From: Tiliqua scincoides
Taxonomy: Eukaryota; Chordata; Lepidosauria; Squamata; Scincidae
Assembly (NCBI RefSeq): GCF_035046505.1
Contig: NC_089821.1
Coordinates: 172,005,531-172,069,530 of the forward strand
DNA length: 64,000 nucleotides
Direction of reading: 5' to 3'
The translations under genes were made by a program, and so were the position numbers. The notes under the pieces are model-generated. The model worked only from the letters and a program-made list of their open reading frames with translations. It had not been told where the DNA came from and made no database searches. Positions 21,700 to 31,880 of this stretch are shown in pieces. How positions within the stretch are numbered: the stretch's first letter is position 1; the number at the start of each line of letters is the position of its first letter.

Positions 21700-22110
21700 C
21701 AGCAGGAGTGTTTACTTGGGGCGGGGCTGCAAGTTCACTCTGATGTTGCGGGTGGTTTTGGATTTGGAGTTATTTTAGAGAGAGATGGTGTTCTGCCCCT
21801 TGGCCGGATACATGGGTTTCAGAAGGGGTTACTGTAGACATGATTTTTTAGGGCTGTCCCCCCCCTTGCGGTGGCAGTTCAATTATGGGCAGAGGAATTT
21901 GCCAACTCCACTGTGCGTTTCTGGTGCGACAACCAAGCTGTGGTTTTTGTCGTTAACCAGCAGACGTCCCGGTCCCCACAGGTAATGGGACTGGTGAGGG
22001 TGTTTGTTGCATTGCCTTAAGATTAACACCTTGTTTTTCATTAGGCACATCCAGGGTCTTGATAACGGCATAGCCGACACCCTATCTCGTTTTTTAGGTG
22101 GAGCATTTCC
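21700..22110 (+). pseudogene. RNase H-like region of the Ngaro-like element, broken
   Basis: Pieces read HSDVAGGFGFGVIL, then about 60 codons on an asparagine-aspartate-rich stretch and QTSRSPQVMGLVRVFV. This resembles the RNase H region that follows reverse transcriptase in DIRS-like elements. Fossil. Confidence 0.75.
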
Positions 22111-22129
22111 GGCAGCTGGCTCCAGGGGT

Positions 22130-22720
22130 GCAGCGGGATCCCGACCCGATGCCTCTTTGGCTTAGGACCCTTGGCTGTGCAGAGCGCAGCATGTAATTTT
22201 GTCTGCGCTTGCGCCGTCTACCTTCACAGCTATCAAAGGGCGGCAAGGGAATTTGAGGCCTTTTGGGCAGCCCTGGCTGTACCCCAAGTCTGGCCTATTC
22301 CGCCAGAACACCTGATGCGGTTCTTTTATACCTGCAGGGCATTAACGTATCGTGTGGGTCTTTATCAGTGTACTTGGCGGCATTGGCGTTCTGTGCCAAG
22401 GCCTCAAGTTTTGCTGATGCTGGTCTTGTTTGGCTGCACGTCCTGTGGTTTGGGATGCCTTGTTCTGTCATGTTGATGCCTCACCTGTTATGTTTTTCCA
22501 GTTAGGATCCTTTTTCGCAGGGCAGTGGCGGACCTGGGGTTTTGGACGGAAGATTACGGCCTGCACTCTCGGCTACAGCTGATATCGGCCTCCCAGCCCG
22601 GGACATTCAGAGGATTGGCCGTTGGCGCTCCTGCGCATTTTCGTATCACGTCAGAGAGCCTGACAAGCGCTGAGCGGGATTCGCTCGGCTATTCCCCCTC
22701 GCCCTGGTGGTAGGGGCGAG
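22130..22720 (+). pseudogene. Tyrosine-recombinase-like region, broken
   Basis: Pieces such as REFEAFWAAL, WPIPPEHLMRFF and YLAALAFCAKA resemble the N-terminal SAM-like domain of the tyrosine recombinases of Ngaro/DIRS elements, in the expected place after RNase H. The catalytic C-terminal half is not clearly visible. Fossil. Confidence 0.65.
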
Positions 22721-22760
22721 GGGTGATGCAGATACCACAGAAATTTCCAGGCGCGGCCTG

Positions 22761-23000
22761 TGACAGCGGTTGGGCGCTCTTTATACTGGCATTGCCAGGT
22801 GTTTATAGTGGCACTGCCACAAGTTCCTGTATTGCATGCTATATTTCCGGGCTTGTCCCGTGACAGCGGTTGGGCGCTCTTTATACTGGCATTGCCAGAA
22901 GTTTATAGTGGCACTGCCGCATGTTCCTGTTTTGCATGCTATATTTCCGGGCTCGTCCCGTGACAGCGGTTGGGCGCTCACTTGCACTGACTTTGCCAGG
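22761..23000 (+). repeat. 100 bp tandem repeat within the Ngaro-like element
   Basis: Units begin TGACAGCGGTTGGGCGCTC at 22761, 22861 and 22961, an exact 100 bp period. There are two full units and about 40 bp of a third. They lie between the recombinase-like and hydrolase-like regions. Confidence 0.9.
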
Positions 23001-23054
23001 TGCTATATGGTTAAGTGATGCATGTTTCTGGAATTGTGATTCCTGTTTTCCTGT

Positions 23055-23660
23055 CCACAGGTTCCAGGGCGGGAGCAGTTCGGGTCATTATCTTCAGCCA
23101 CTCCATCGTTTTCTGGGCAAGGAAGAGGGCGGTATCCAGTAGCTTTGGCATGCAGTTGCAGCTTGGTTCCTTGGCTACTGTGCATTGGGTTGCACGGCGG
23201 GGAATGCTGTGGGATCAGCTTCTTCCTGCTTTTTATGAGTTTGTGCATGCCCATGCCCAGCCTCACATTGTTGTTATACTTTTGGGAGGGAACGACCTGG
23301 GCCAGAGGACGACTCTGTCCTTGAGGCTTCAGGCCTACAGCGATATTCTCCACATTAATCAGCATTTTGCAGGACGGTCATCTTATGGTCTGACCTCTTG
23401 CCTCACAGTGTTTGGTGTTATGCCTCTGATGTTAAAAAGATTGAACTGGATAGGACGAAGGTAAATTCATATGTGAGGCGGGCGGTACCCCTTTACGGAG
23501 TCGGTGTCATTTATCACCCAGGCATCAGCTATGATGCGCCCCAGTTGTTCAGAAGCGATGGAGTACACCTTTTGGTGTTGGGCAATTATCCTTTTCTTCT
23601 TGAATTGCAACTGGGCCTGCGGAAATTTGTTTCCGTGTGGGGCGGTGGGGCCAAGCGCTA
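23055..23660 (+). pseudogene. SGNH/GDSL-hydrolase-like region of the Ngaro-like element, broken
   Basis: Pieces show FSHSIVFWA (position of the nucleophile block), VVILLGGNDLG (block with Gly-Asn) and RSDGVHLLVLGN (Asp-x-x-His block). These are the hallmarks of the SGNH esterase domain known from vertebrate Ngaro elements and some CR1 LINEs. A pyrimidine tract and CAG just before 23061 look like a splice acceptor, a usage known in such elements. Fossil. Confidence 0.8.
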
Positions 23661-23676
23661 GGCTGACCCCCCGGGT

Positions 23677-24110
23677 GGCAGGTGTCGTGCGGGTTTTGGG
23701 TAGGTAAGGTCATATCGGTGTACACCGCAGGGTGGCAAGGGCCGGGTGGACTCCACGCTTGGTCATGCTGGCATTCCCGGCTGGGTGGCGCAGGCTGGAT
23801 GAACCTCGGCCTGGTGGTAAAGGCGCACCGCGGGTTCGCTCGGGTGGCCTGAGCTAGCCTGCCACCCTGCCCCTTCGGGGTGACAATGAAGGGGGCGGCA
23901 GGCTTGTACTGACGCTGCCCTGAGTCTGGTGTGGTCGCCCAAATCACTATAGGGGGAAGTAGACGGGCAGCTCCGTTTCCCCCATGTAGAACCCGCATGA
24001 CTTATTTGTTAGGCCCTGTTGCAATCTGAAGTATATTTAAATAGTTAATAAAGTGGCCCTTTGTACCATATACCCTTGCCTGTGTCTTTATTGGGGGGTG
24101 CTGGGTAATT
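23677..24110 (+). repeat. Ngaro-like B1 repeat
   Basis: 434 bp, equal in length and, by eye, identical to B2. It ends GGGTGCTGGGTAATT, running directly into A2. A TTAATAAAGTGG signal near its end could serve for polyadenylation. Confidence 0.9.
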
Positions 24111-24270
24111 CCGGTGGCACGTGTATTAGCACGCCACCGGCGTTTACCCTGCCCGCCCACGAGACACAGGAAGGGCCAGCCTCGCAGCCGATTGGCTGGG
24201 GGCTAATTGGTCTGGGGCCACATGCAGGCTGCTCAGAGAAGCCCGCGCAGTCGGGACCAGGCAGCGGTCA
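24107..24270 (+). repeat. Ngaro-like A2 repeat
   Basis: 164 bp direct copy of A1, overlapping B1 by the shared AATT. Confidence 0.9.
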
Positions 24271-24441
24271 CCCACCCGCCCACCCTTTCACAGTCCGAGA
24301 CTAGCTGGTCGCCTTCTGGGGCCGGGTAGGAATTTTTGCCATCAGCCTAATTGGCACATCGGTTGATGGTTTTTTGCCTACCCCGGACTGTGGAGTTAGG
24401 GGCGGAATGGGGGTTTTCCATAGGTCTTCTTGGTCACTTTA

Positions 24442-24875
24442 GGCAGGTGTCGTGCGGGTTTTGGGTAGGTAAGGTCATATCGGTGTACACCGCAGGGTGG
24501 CAAGGGCCGGGTGGACTCCACGCTTGGTCATGCTGGCATTCCCGGCTGGGTGGCGCAGGCTGGATGAACCTCGGCCTGGTGGTAAAGGCGCACCGCGGGT
24601 TCGCTCGGGTGGCCTGAGCTAGCCTGCCACCCTGCCCCTTCGGGGTGACAATGAAGGGGGCGGCAGGCTTGTACTGACGCTGCCCTGAGTCTGGTGTGGT
24701 CGCCCAAATCACTATAGGGGGAAGTAGACGGGCAGCTCCGTTTCCCCCATGTAGAACCCGCATGACTTATTTGTTAGGCCCTGTTGCAATCTGAAGTATA
24801 TTTAAATAGTTAATAAAGTGGCCCTTTGTACCATATACCCTTGCCTGTGTCTTTATTGGGGGGTGCTGGGTAATT
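24442..24875 (+). repeat. Ngaro-like B2 repeat
   Basis: 434 bp direct copy of B1 and the right edge of the element. A 171 bp unique spacer (24271-24441) separates it from A2. Confidence 0.9.
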
Positions 24876-27080
24876 GATTTTGGAGTGTCTTTTCAGAGGT
24901 TGTTACTAGTGAGTGAAAAGTCATTTTACTGTGGATGCAACCAATTCTTGTTTGCCGATCTGATCTATTTTGTCGGTTTCCTATCTCATACAAGATCTGG
25001 TGATTTACATACATATATTTTTGAATCTTACTTATCCAGGACATTTACCATTGTTGTTTTGACATACTGTCAAGGAAGTGAACTATCAGATTCTAAACAC
25101 ACACATGGAGGAGTGAGGAAAAGCAGTCACAATAGCTCAGGTAATTTAATACAGAGTTGTTATAATGTCATATGGAGTGACCTGCACTCATGTAGGAAGT
25201 TGCCGATATTTTGTAAAGTGAGAATAACCAGCCACACATCTTGTAGCTGGACATGCATCAAGAAGCAGAAGCATGGAACAGCATCTAGATGAGAGCATCC
25301 AGTTGCACTGCTGACATTTGTTGGCTCTCCTGACATTACAGAGATCTTCATACAGGAGCATGTATCTCCATGTATGAAATTGTAACATGGTTCCTAGCTG
25401 TTTAACATAACAAATCACTAACAAGTTACAGCATTTTAGGTCATTGCCTTCTGCTGACCATTGGTCTATCTTGCACCGTTTGCACTACTTTGAAGGGCAG
25501 TGGGTCTCTGAAGACTCAGACAGGGTCTTCTTTGGCTCTGCTATTCTGAGATTATTTTTAACTTGGAAATGCATAATATATACTACAATTATGAGACCAG
25601 AAAGGGCTATTCTTGGAAACAGGAACACATTTTTTCTTGGAAACAGGAACACAAAATGGTTACTATGGGATGCTGAGGACACTGGGCAGCTACTGGTGGA
25701 TCCTCAGGGGACTTTTGTCCCGTTCTCCTGGGTAAGGGATGTAGTCCCACAATGGGGCTACTTGATTCTGTGCTGCTCTTTAGCCTGTGCAGAATCAAGG
25801 AGTCCTGTGTCAACCCTGGCCCAACACAGGGCTCTGGATTCAGCAAAGCTAACTCCACCAGTCCAGCCACCCTCCCCCCACTTCCTCCCTCCGCCATGCC
25901 AAGCCCCTGCCTTCCACCCACCCCAGAATGCCTTCTCCCCACCTCCCCCTGCCCTGTCTAACCTCTCTTCCACCCAGTGTTAGCACGGAAAACCAGGTGG
26001 TGGACCACAGGCCCAGTGCTGGTGCTGGCCCAGCGTGAACTCATGTTGGGCTAGCTCCAGTGCTGGGTCCGTGGTAAGACTCGCAAATGTGGCTTATGGC
26101 ATGTTTGTGACAGTGCGTGCTGGCAGTGAGCTGGCATACCGACTTCAGGATTGGTCCCTAAGTTGAGATGTCAAATCACTGGCAAATTATCCCATTTGGG
26201 TATAATTCTGAGCTAAAGAAATTAGCTCAGGACAACTAAAACTGAAAACTGGTGAGGGAACAGAGGATTTCCAAATGACTGGAGAGATGTAAGCATGGGA
26301 CTTATTCAAAGAGGGAAAAGAAGGACCCAAGGAAATACAGATAAATTAATGTGACTTGAATATCTGGGAAAACCATTATCGATCTTTGTATTTCTTTCTT
26401 GCCTCATCAAAAAGGCTTAGGGCAGGATATGAACTGACTTGAATTTATTTCTGTTTCCTTCAACTAAATAAATGTTGGCCAGAGTGTACATTGTTCGTGA
26501 AAACCCCCAGATATTTGAATTGCCTCAAAGAAGATGGAGAGTAATTGTTTCCTACAGCTATTACAGCAGCTATGAAGAGAAGTCATAGATTTACACTGCC
26601 AGGAGGCAGATTTCAATTAGATCTATAAGGAATGCATTGTTTGGAACCATAATAGTAGTTGACCAATGTGACAAGCTTCCCCGGGGAATTTGGGGGAGGT
26701 TTTGGAGAGGAGGCTGAATGTGACTCTGGCTGACATGGTTTAGCTTTAGTGGATCCTGCCATGATGTATGAACTCGGGCCAGATGATTCCTCAGTACCCT
26801 CTTAGGTCTGTGGTTTGGAGAGTAAAAACTGTGTTTTTTGAAGCAGACGGATAGACACCTGTGTAATGGTGGCCAATAACTATTACTCTGAAGCCATGAA
26901 AGCACATCTGTGATGGAGAGATGCTTGAATGAGCTTAGACATTGGTTTGTGGCTCCTCAGAAAAGACAAAGCAAGCATTTTCTCCCTGAAACTCTTGTCC
27001 TATATTTTAACTTTCCATGGGCTTTGACTGTTTGAAGTTTCTTGTGCCTTGCTTGTGAACAGGTTTGCTTTAAATTGAAT
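24876..27080. other. Unassigned DNA
   Basis: Two kilobases without a recognised gene. A C-rich stretch at 25850-25975 gives open frames on both strands with no domain. A ~20 bp phrase TTGGAAACAGGAACACA is duplicated at 25614 and 25640. The segment 25990-26160 may be a decayed copy, inverted, of the GC-rich repeat at 43006 and 51310. Confidence 0.45.
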
Positions 27081-27081
27081 C

Positions 27082-27114
27082 ATTGTGGTAACATTGTGGT
27101 AACACTGTGGTAAG
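27082..27114. repeat. 11-12 bp tandem repeat at the LINE insertion edge
   Basis: CATTGTGGTAA occurs almost three times just left of the LINE. GTGGTAAC also follows the LINE at about 28157, so GTGGTAA may be the remnant of a short target-site duplication. Confidence 0.55.
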
Positions 27115-28149
27115 CTCTTCAACCTCTCCAGACTGAGAGCAAAGTCCAAAGTCCAGCTGAAATGTCTTCGTGACTTCCTCTTTGCCGACGATGCAGCTGT
27201 CACTACCCACTCTGCCAAAGATCTCCAGCAGCTCATGGATCGTTTTAGCAAGGCCTGCCAAGATTTTGGACTGACGATCAGCCTAAAGAAAACACAGGTC
27301 ATGGTTCAGGATGTGGACTCACCTCCCTGCATTACAATCTCTGCGCATGAACTGGAGGTTGTCCATGACTTTGTGTACCTTGGCTCAACGATCTCCGACA
27401 CTCTTTCTCTCGATACTGAGCTAAACAAACGCATCGGTAAAACAGCTACCACGTTTTCCAGACTCACAAAGAGAGTCTGGTCCAATAAGAAGCTGACAGA
27501 ACATACCAAGATCCAGGTCTACAGAGCTTGCGTCCTGAGTACACTTCTGTACTGCAGCGAGTCATGGACTCTCCGCTCACAACAGGAGAGGAAACTGAAC
27601 ACTTTCCACATGCGCTGCCTCTGACGCATTCTTGGCATCACCTGGCAGGACAAAGTTCCTAACAACACAGTCCTGGAACGTGCTGGAATCCCTAGCATGT
27701 GTGCACTGCTGAGACGCCTGCGTTGGCTCGGTCATGTCGTGAGAATGGATGATGGCCGGATCCCAAAGGATCTCCTCTATGGAGAACTCGTGCAAGGAAA
27801 GCGCCCTACAGGTAGACCACAGCTGCGATACAAGGACATCTGCAAGAGGGATCTGAAGGCCTTAGGAGTGGACCTCAACAAGTGGGAAACCCTGGCCTCT
27901 GAGCAGTCCGCTTGGAGGCAGGCTGTGCAGCATGGCCTTTCCCAGTTGACACTTTGCCAACAGTCTGAGACAAAGAGGCAAAGAAGGAAGGCCCATAGCC
28001 AGGGAGACAGACCAGGGACAGACTGCACTTGCTCCCGATGTGGAAGGGATTGTCACTCCCGGATTGGCCTTTTCAGCCACACTAGACGCTGTGCCAGAAC
28101 CACCTTTCAGAGCGCGATACCATAGTCTTCCGAGACTGAAGGTTGCCAA
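27115..28149 (+). mobile_element. 5'-truncated non-LTR retrotransposon (LINE)
   Basis: A single frame runs from about 27118 to 28125, broken once by TGA at 27622 (a CGA-to-TGA change typical of CpG decay). It starts just before the reverse transcriptase catalytic FADD motif (27181-27192). After it come FVYLGSTIS, LLYCSESWTLR, RRILGI-type and RRLRWLGHVVRMDDGRIPK motifs of the thumb and C-terminal region, then a Cys-rich CTCSRCGRDC...H end that looks like a zinc finger. The 3' end is the tail shared with the 5S SINEs. The clade is not settled; I-superfamily/Vingi-like is my best guess. The upstream endonuclease is absent through 5' truncation. Confidence 0.9.
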
Positions 28150-29470
28150 TACAAAAGTGGTAACAAATGATTCTGTTGTACCTTTTCTAAATGTATTAAC
28201 TCGTGCAGACAATAGATTTTTTAAACGTGTCAACATTTTTTTCCATTGGAGAATACAAAAATAAGTAATGATTTTTTTTTTTTTAAATGTGGGTCTTTGA
28301 AGTGGATTCTGGTCAGAAAGCTTCAAGCACCAGTTCTCCCGATACTGCATTGATTGGCTGGGTCATATGGATTCTGAGCGTTTAAGCATATAATATTCTA
28401 CATTTTATAATTTTCAAACCTGCAATTTTCAAACTTGCTATGCATCGTCCAAATTTTTGTCACCCTGCCAAGTGGAAGTAAATGGGCTGATAGAGATGCT
28501 TGCTTGCCACGGGATGTCTATAAAATTACCATGAAGTGACTGCAGCCAAGTGGAGAGTAGGGTTATATGTGGTGCCTGGCCACTGCAGTACAACAGATTT
28601 TCACTTAGTTGCAGGAACATGGTACAGTTTGGCTTCAATGTGGCCGGAGGCTACAGATGATGAGCATCCGTGTGTTGCAGTCATCGCTTTGCAAGTAACC
28701 TACCATACCTGTTGTCTGCATCTACCAATGAACACGAATATTCCAGAATGTATGTATGCCAGTGAGGTGCTTGTGGATCACCAAGAAGCAATTCAATGTA
28801 ATTAATGGCACTATTGAGCCCTACCACAGCCAGAGTTAGTGTTCCAGCAGCTGTTGCTGCTTTATGGCTATCATAAATGGAGCTCCAGCAGCATGCATGC
28901 TTCAGAAATGCATTCGTCAAAGGTGCAAAGAGGGAAAGTGATTCTCTGAGACATGGAAGGTCAGTCTCCAGGACAGATGCTGGGTTGGAAGACACAGCTC
29001 TCAAGAGGGAGACTATCCTTAGGGATGGTTGGCCAACAGGGCTTGTTTCCATTGCTCTCAAAAGTGGCTGTTTCAGTGGTGACTGGATAAGGATGTTTTT
29101 TCTCTCCCCTTCCCTGTCCCCTTTCTGTCCCCTTTCCCTGTCCCCTTTCTGTCCCCTTCCCCAACATGCTGCACCCCAGTCCCAAACACTGGTTAGAAAA
29201 GGACTTATGAAGTCTTGAATCAAGGAGGCTTGACAGAGCTGCAGCACTTCGCTTCCCAGCATATCTGTAGGGTCGGGCAAACCTTGTGGCTTCAGACCCT
29301 CCTTATCTCTTCCACCTGTTTTCCCTTCCTAGATGGTGCCTTTCAAGGATATACAGGAGTTTCTCTACTTGCCACAGGTAGATGAGTGTGTGAAGTTTTG
29401 GTACCTTATCACAATTCATATCAAACTGGATTTTTTAATGTTAAGGAGTTTAAGTAAAAACAGAGCAGCC
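28150..29470. other. Unassigned DNA with a pyrimidine minisatellite
   Basis: No gene recognised. A CCCTGTCCCCTTTCTGTC unit of about 24 bp repeats a little over twice at 29110-29160. The 28790-28880 segment is repeat-free and could be conserved, but this is untested. Confidence 0.45.
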
Positions 29471-29493
29471 ACCTGGTGTAGCACAGTGGCTGG

Positions 29494-29579
29494 GGCTGCA
29501 ATCCAATCCATACTTTCCTGGGAGTAAGTCTCATTGAACACAATGGGTCTTACTTCTGAGTAGACAGGATTGGGCTGCA
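29494..29579. repeat. ~80 bp quasi-palindromic repeat
   Basis: CTTTCCTGGGAGTAAGTC, CATTGAACACAATGGG, TTACTTCTGAGTAGACAGG, ATTGGGCTGC. It is followed at once by a second copy. Confidence 0.75.
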
Positions 29580-29849
29580 AGGCTACAATCCTACAGTATT
29601 TACCTGGAAGTAAGTCCCATTAAAATAAATTACTTAAGCCCAAATCCTAACCAACTTTCCAGCACTGGCATAGCGGTGCCAGTGGGGCATGTGCTGCATC
29701 TTGCAGTTGGTGGCACTCACAGAGACCTCCTCAAAGTAAGGGAATGCTTGTTCCCTTACCTTAGAGCTGCATTGCCCTTATGCCAGTGCTGGAAAGTGGG
29801 TTAGGATTGCGCCCTTAGACTTCTGAGTAGACATGTGTAGAATTGTGCT
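29580..29849. repeat. Second ~80 bp palindromic repeat, split by a MITE
   Basis: Left half GGCTACAATCCTAC...GTAAGTCCCATTAAA (29581-29636) and right half GACTTCTGAGTAGACATG (29818-29849) flank the MITE at 29637-29814. Confidence 0.7.
29637..29814. mobile_element. Harbinger-like MITE, 178 bp
   Basis: Ends AGCCCAAATCCTAACCAACT and (reverse complement) GGGCGCAATCCTAACCCACT are inverted and flanked by TTA on both sides (29634-29636, 29815-29817). Inner TTTCCAGCACTGGCAT and its inverse continue the arms. No coding capacity. Confidence 0.8.
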
Positions 29850-29974
29850 ATAAAAGATCCTGGGTTCAGATCTCAGCTCTGCTATGCTTTACCAGGTGGC
29901 TTGAGGCAAAGCCACTCCTCTCTCAGTCTTAGCAAACCAACCACAAGATGGTGATCAGAATACTTACCTTACGG

Positions 29975-30579
29975 CAGAAATTTTCAGACTGGGGTGTTGC
30001 GACACCCCAGCCTGAGAGCCCTGGCCTCTTTACCCTTAAGGGGTGGGGGCAGCCAGGAGGCAGGGAGGAGGCATCAGCGCGATCCCCAGGATTACGCTGC
30101 TCAGGGGGCTGCAGGGGCTTGGCTGCACTTACCACAGCCTCCTGCAGCCTTCCAGGGGTGCGGGGACCCCTGCGTGACCTTCTGCAGGGCTCCCTGAGGC
30201 TTCCATAGTGAAAGTGGGGCGATCGTGCCCCGCCTCCACTAAACCAGAAGCAGAGTGTGATTGCTCCACTTTCACTTCTGATGCGGCTGCAGGGACTTGG
30301 GTGCACTCACCAGTTTTTTGGAAAAACCACTTTCGGTTTTGCAGAGGCAGAGTGCAATTGCTCACTTTCACTGCTGCTGTCCTGGGGAGCCCTTCAGAGG
30401 CTCACGCAGGGCTCCCTGCACCCCCAGGACGCTGCTGCAGGGACTGGTGAGTGCACCCCAGTCCCTGCAGCTCCCCTGAGCGGCGCAATCCTGGGGATTG
30501 CGTTGCTGCCTTCCCCCCGCCCCTGCTGCCTCTCCCCCACAAGGACTTACTGTGGGTTTCAAACTCTGGGAGACCACAG
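29975..30579. mobile_element. Non-autonomous hAT element inside a SINE
   Basis: Flanked by CCTTACGG (29967-29974) and CCTTACAG (30580-30587), an 8 bp duplication with one difference. The ends are decayed hAT inverted repeats (TTTTCAGACTGGGG; reverse complement of TTTCAAACTCTGGGAG). GC-rich interior with GCGATCCCCAGGATTACG shared, inverted, with the hAT at 40303. Confidence 0.8.
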
Positions 30580-30660
30580 CCTTACAGGGTTGTTATAAGG
30601 ATTCCAGCAGGGTAGTAACTTTGAAGTGCTTTGTACTGACTATACCAATATCAGGTATTA

Positions 30661-31733
30661 TAATTTTTTTTTGGAAAGTATTATTATAACCAAAAAAAGT
30701 GCACTAGCTATTTCAAGGTTTGAAGAAGTGACGTTTACTGTCTCATCAGTGACAGTGCAGCACAACAGAAGCTAAAGGAACAAAAAGTATAGGTTCACTC
30801 ACACAAATGCATTATTTTATAATTTGCCAAGGCTCACCTAATAGCATGATCCTTCTTCAAAACGGTATACCTTCTAGGGCTAGTTATATTTGATTCACCC
30901 TGTATTAAAGCTGCATTTTGCTATAGTTAGCATTTTGTGGTTGCCACAGAACCCTCACAGCAATGAAAAGCAGAAAGTGAAATGAAAATCTGAAATGAAA
31001 ATCATTAGTCTGTCTGAGATATCTCGGAGGGAACCCGGTGCTCCTCTGAACCGCAATATGTTATTCTCCAAATTATAACATTTGTGCCCAACAGAGGAGC
31101 AATAAGTCCCATTTACAGCCAAGGGAGTTACTCAAATAAAAGTTATTGAATACACAGTAATCGTTAGAGAGCTGATGGTAGGAATCTTCCATATATTGTA
31201 TAGTTAGTGTTAAATGATAGATCTTTCTCTGGTGTTTTTTTTTCCACCTGCACAAATGCACAGAGTTTCTATACTTTAAAAAGTGGCATGGAACGGACCT
31301 TTGAAGTGTGTCCGTGTTATCTCTCTGGCAACATGAAATATTCTTAATGGGTTATTTAGTTTTTATCGTAATGGGTCTTTCATGTTCTCTGAAAGTGAGA
31401 ACAAACACACACTCTTTATTTTTGGCACAAATGCAGTGGAACGCTGCTGTGGGTGTTCAGGAACAAATCTGAAGCAGAGAACAATGAGGAAATGCACTTA
31501 CTTTGAACTCAAGGGAGGTGGGGAAGTTGCAGCTTTTACTGCTCTCACTAATAGATCATCAATTGCTCCTTGACACAGAGCTGCTGAGCTTCTTCCTGGA
31601 AGATCTTCACTCAGAGTTGGCCACCCTAGTTGAATTTGTTTCGGTTTCATTCAAAACGAATGAAATTTCATTTCATTCAGATTCAAAGTACAGTATCTTC
31701 CTCTTCCCATCTGCTAAGATGGAAAGCTCCTTG
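30661..31733. other. Unassigned DNA
   Basis: No gene or element recognised. AATGAAATTTCATTTCATT at about 31660 is a small palindrome. Confidence 0.5.
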
Positions 31734-31741
31734 CATTAGGC

Positions 31742-31872
31742 CAGTAGTTCCCAAACTGGAAACCAGCCAGGGGAGCCACAGAATCCTTGCTTAAAAAGCC
31801 ACTGCCCTATACAGTGTAACCCTAATGGGGAGCCATGGGAGCTGCCAGTCAAAAAATGTTTGGGAACTACTG
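31742..31872. mobile_element. Miniature hAT element, 131 bp
   Basis: Perfect inverted ends CAGTAGTTCCCAAAC and GTTTGGGAACTACTG, with an exact 8 bp duplication CATTAGGC (31734-31741, 31873-31880). Subterminal GGGGAGCCA appears in both arms. Smallest hAT in the window. Confidence 0.95.
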
Positions 31873-31880
31873 CATTAGGC

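Larger units (their letters stand above)
17933..24875 (+). mobile_element. Ngaro-like (DIRS order) retroelement, broken fossil
   Basis: A GC-rich 6.9 kb element with split direct repeats in the order A1 - internal - B1 - A2 - B2, the layout known for Ngaro elements, which use a tyrosine recombinase instead of a DDE integrase. The inside holds, in order, a possible gag-like region, DIRS-type reverse transcriptase, RNase H-like, recombinase-like and SGNH-hydrolase-like regions. Both repeat pairs look identical by eye, so insertion appears recent, yet the coding regions carry several breaks. A foreign block (about 18870-19390) lies inside. No target-site duplication is seen, as expected for this group. 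Confidence 0.85.
29471..30660 (+). mobile_element. tRNA-derived SINE (Sauria/MIR type) split by several insertions
   Basis: The 5' part (GGTGTAGCACAGTGGCTGG, 29474-29493), a middle part (GATCCTGGGTTCAGATC, 29850-29974) and a 3' part (TTACAGGGTTGTTATAAGG, 30580-30660) follow SINE order. The gaps are filled by palindromic repeats, a MITE and a hAT. Reading across the gaps is inference from the order and the duplications. Confidence 0.65.

Noticed and set aside
23549-23998. Minus-strand 149-codon frame and its near copy at 24434-24763 as a conserved gene
   Set aside because: The match is explained by the identical B1 and B2 repeats of the Ngaro-like element.
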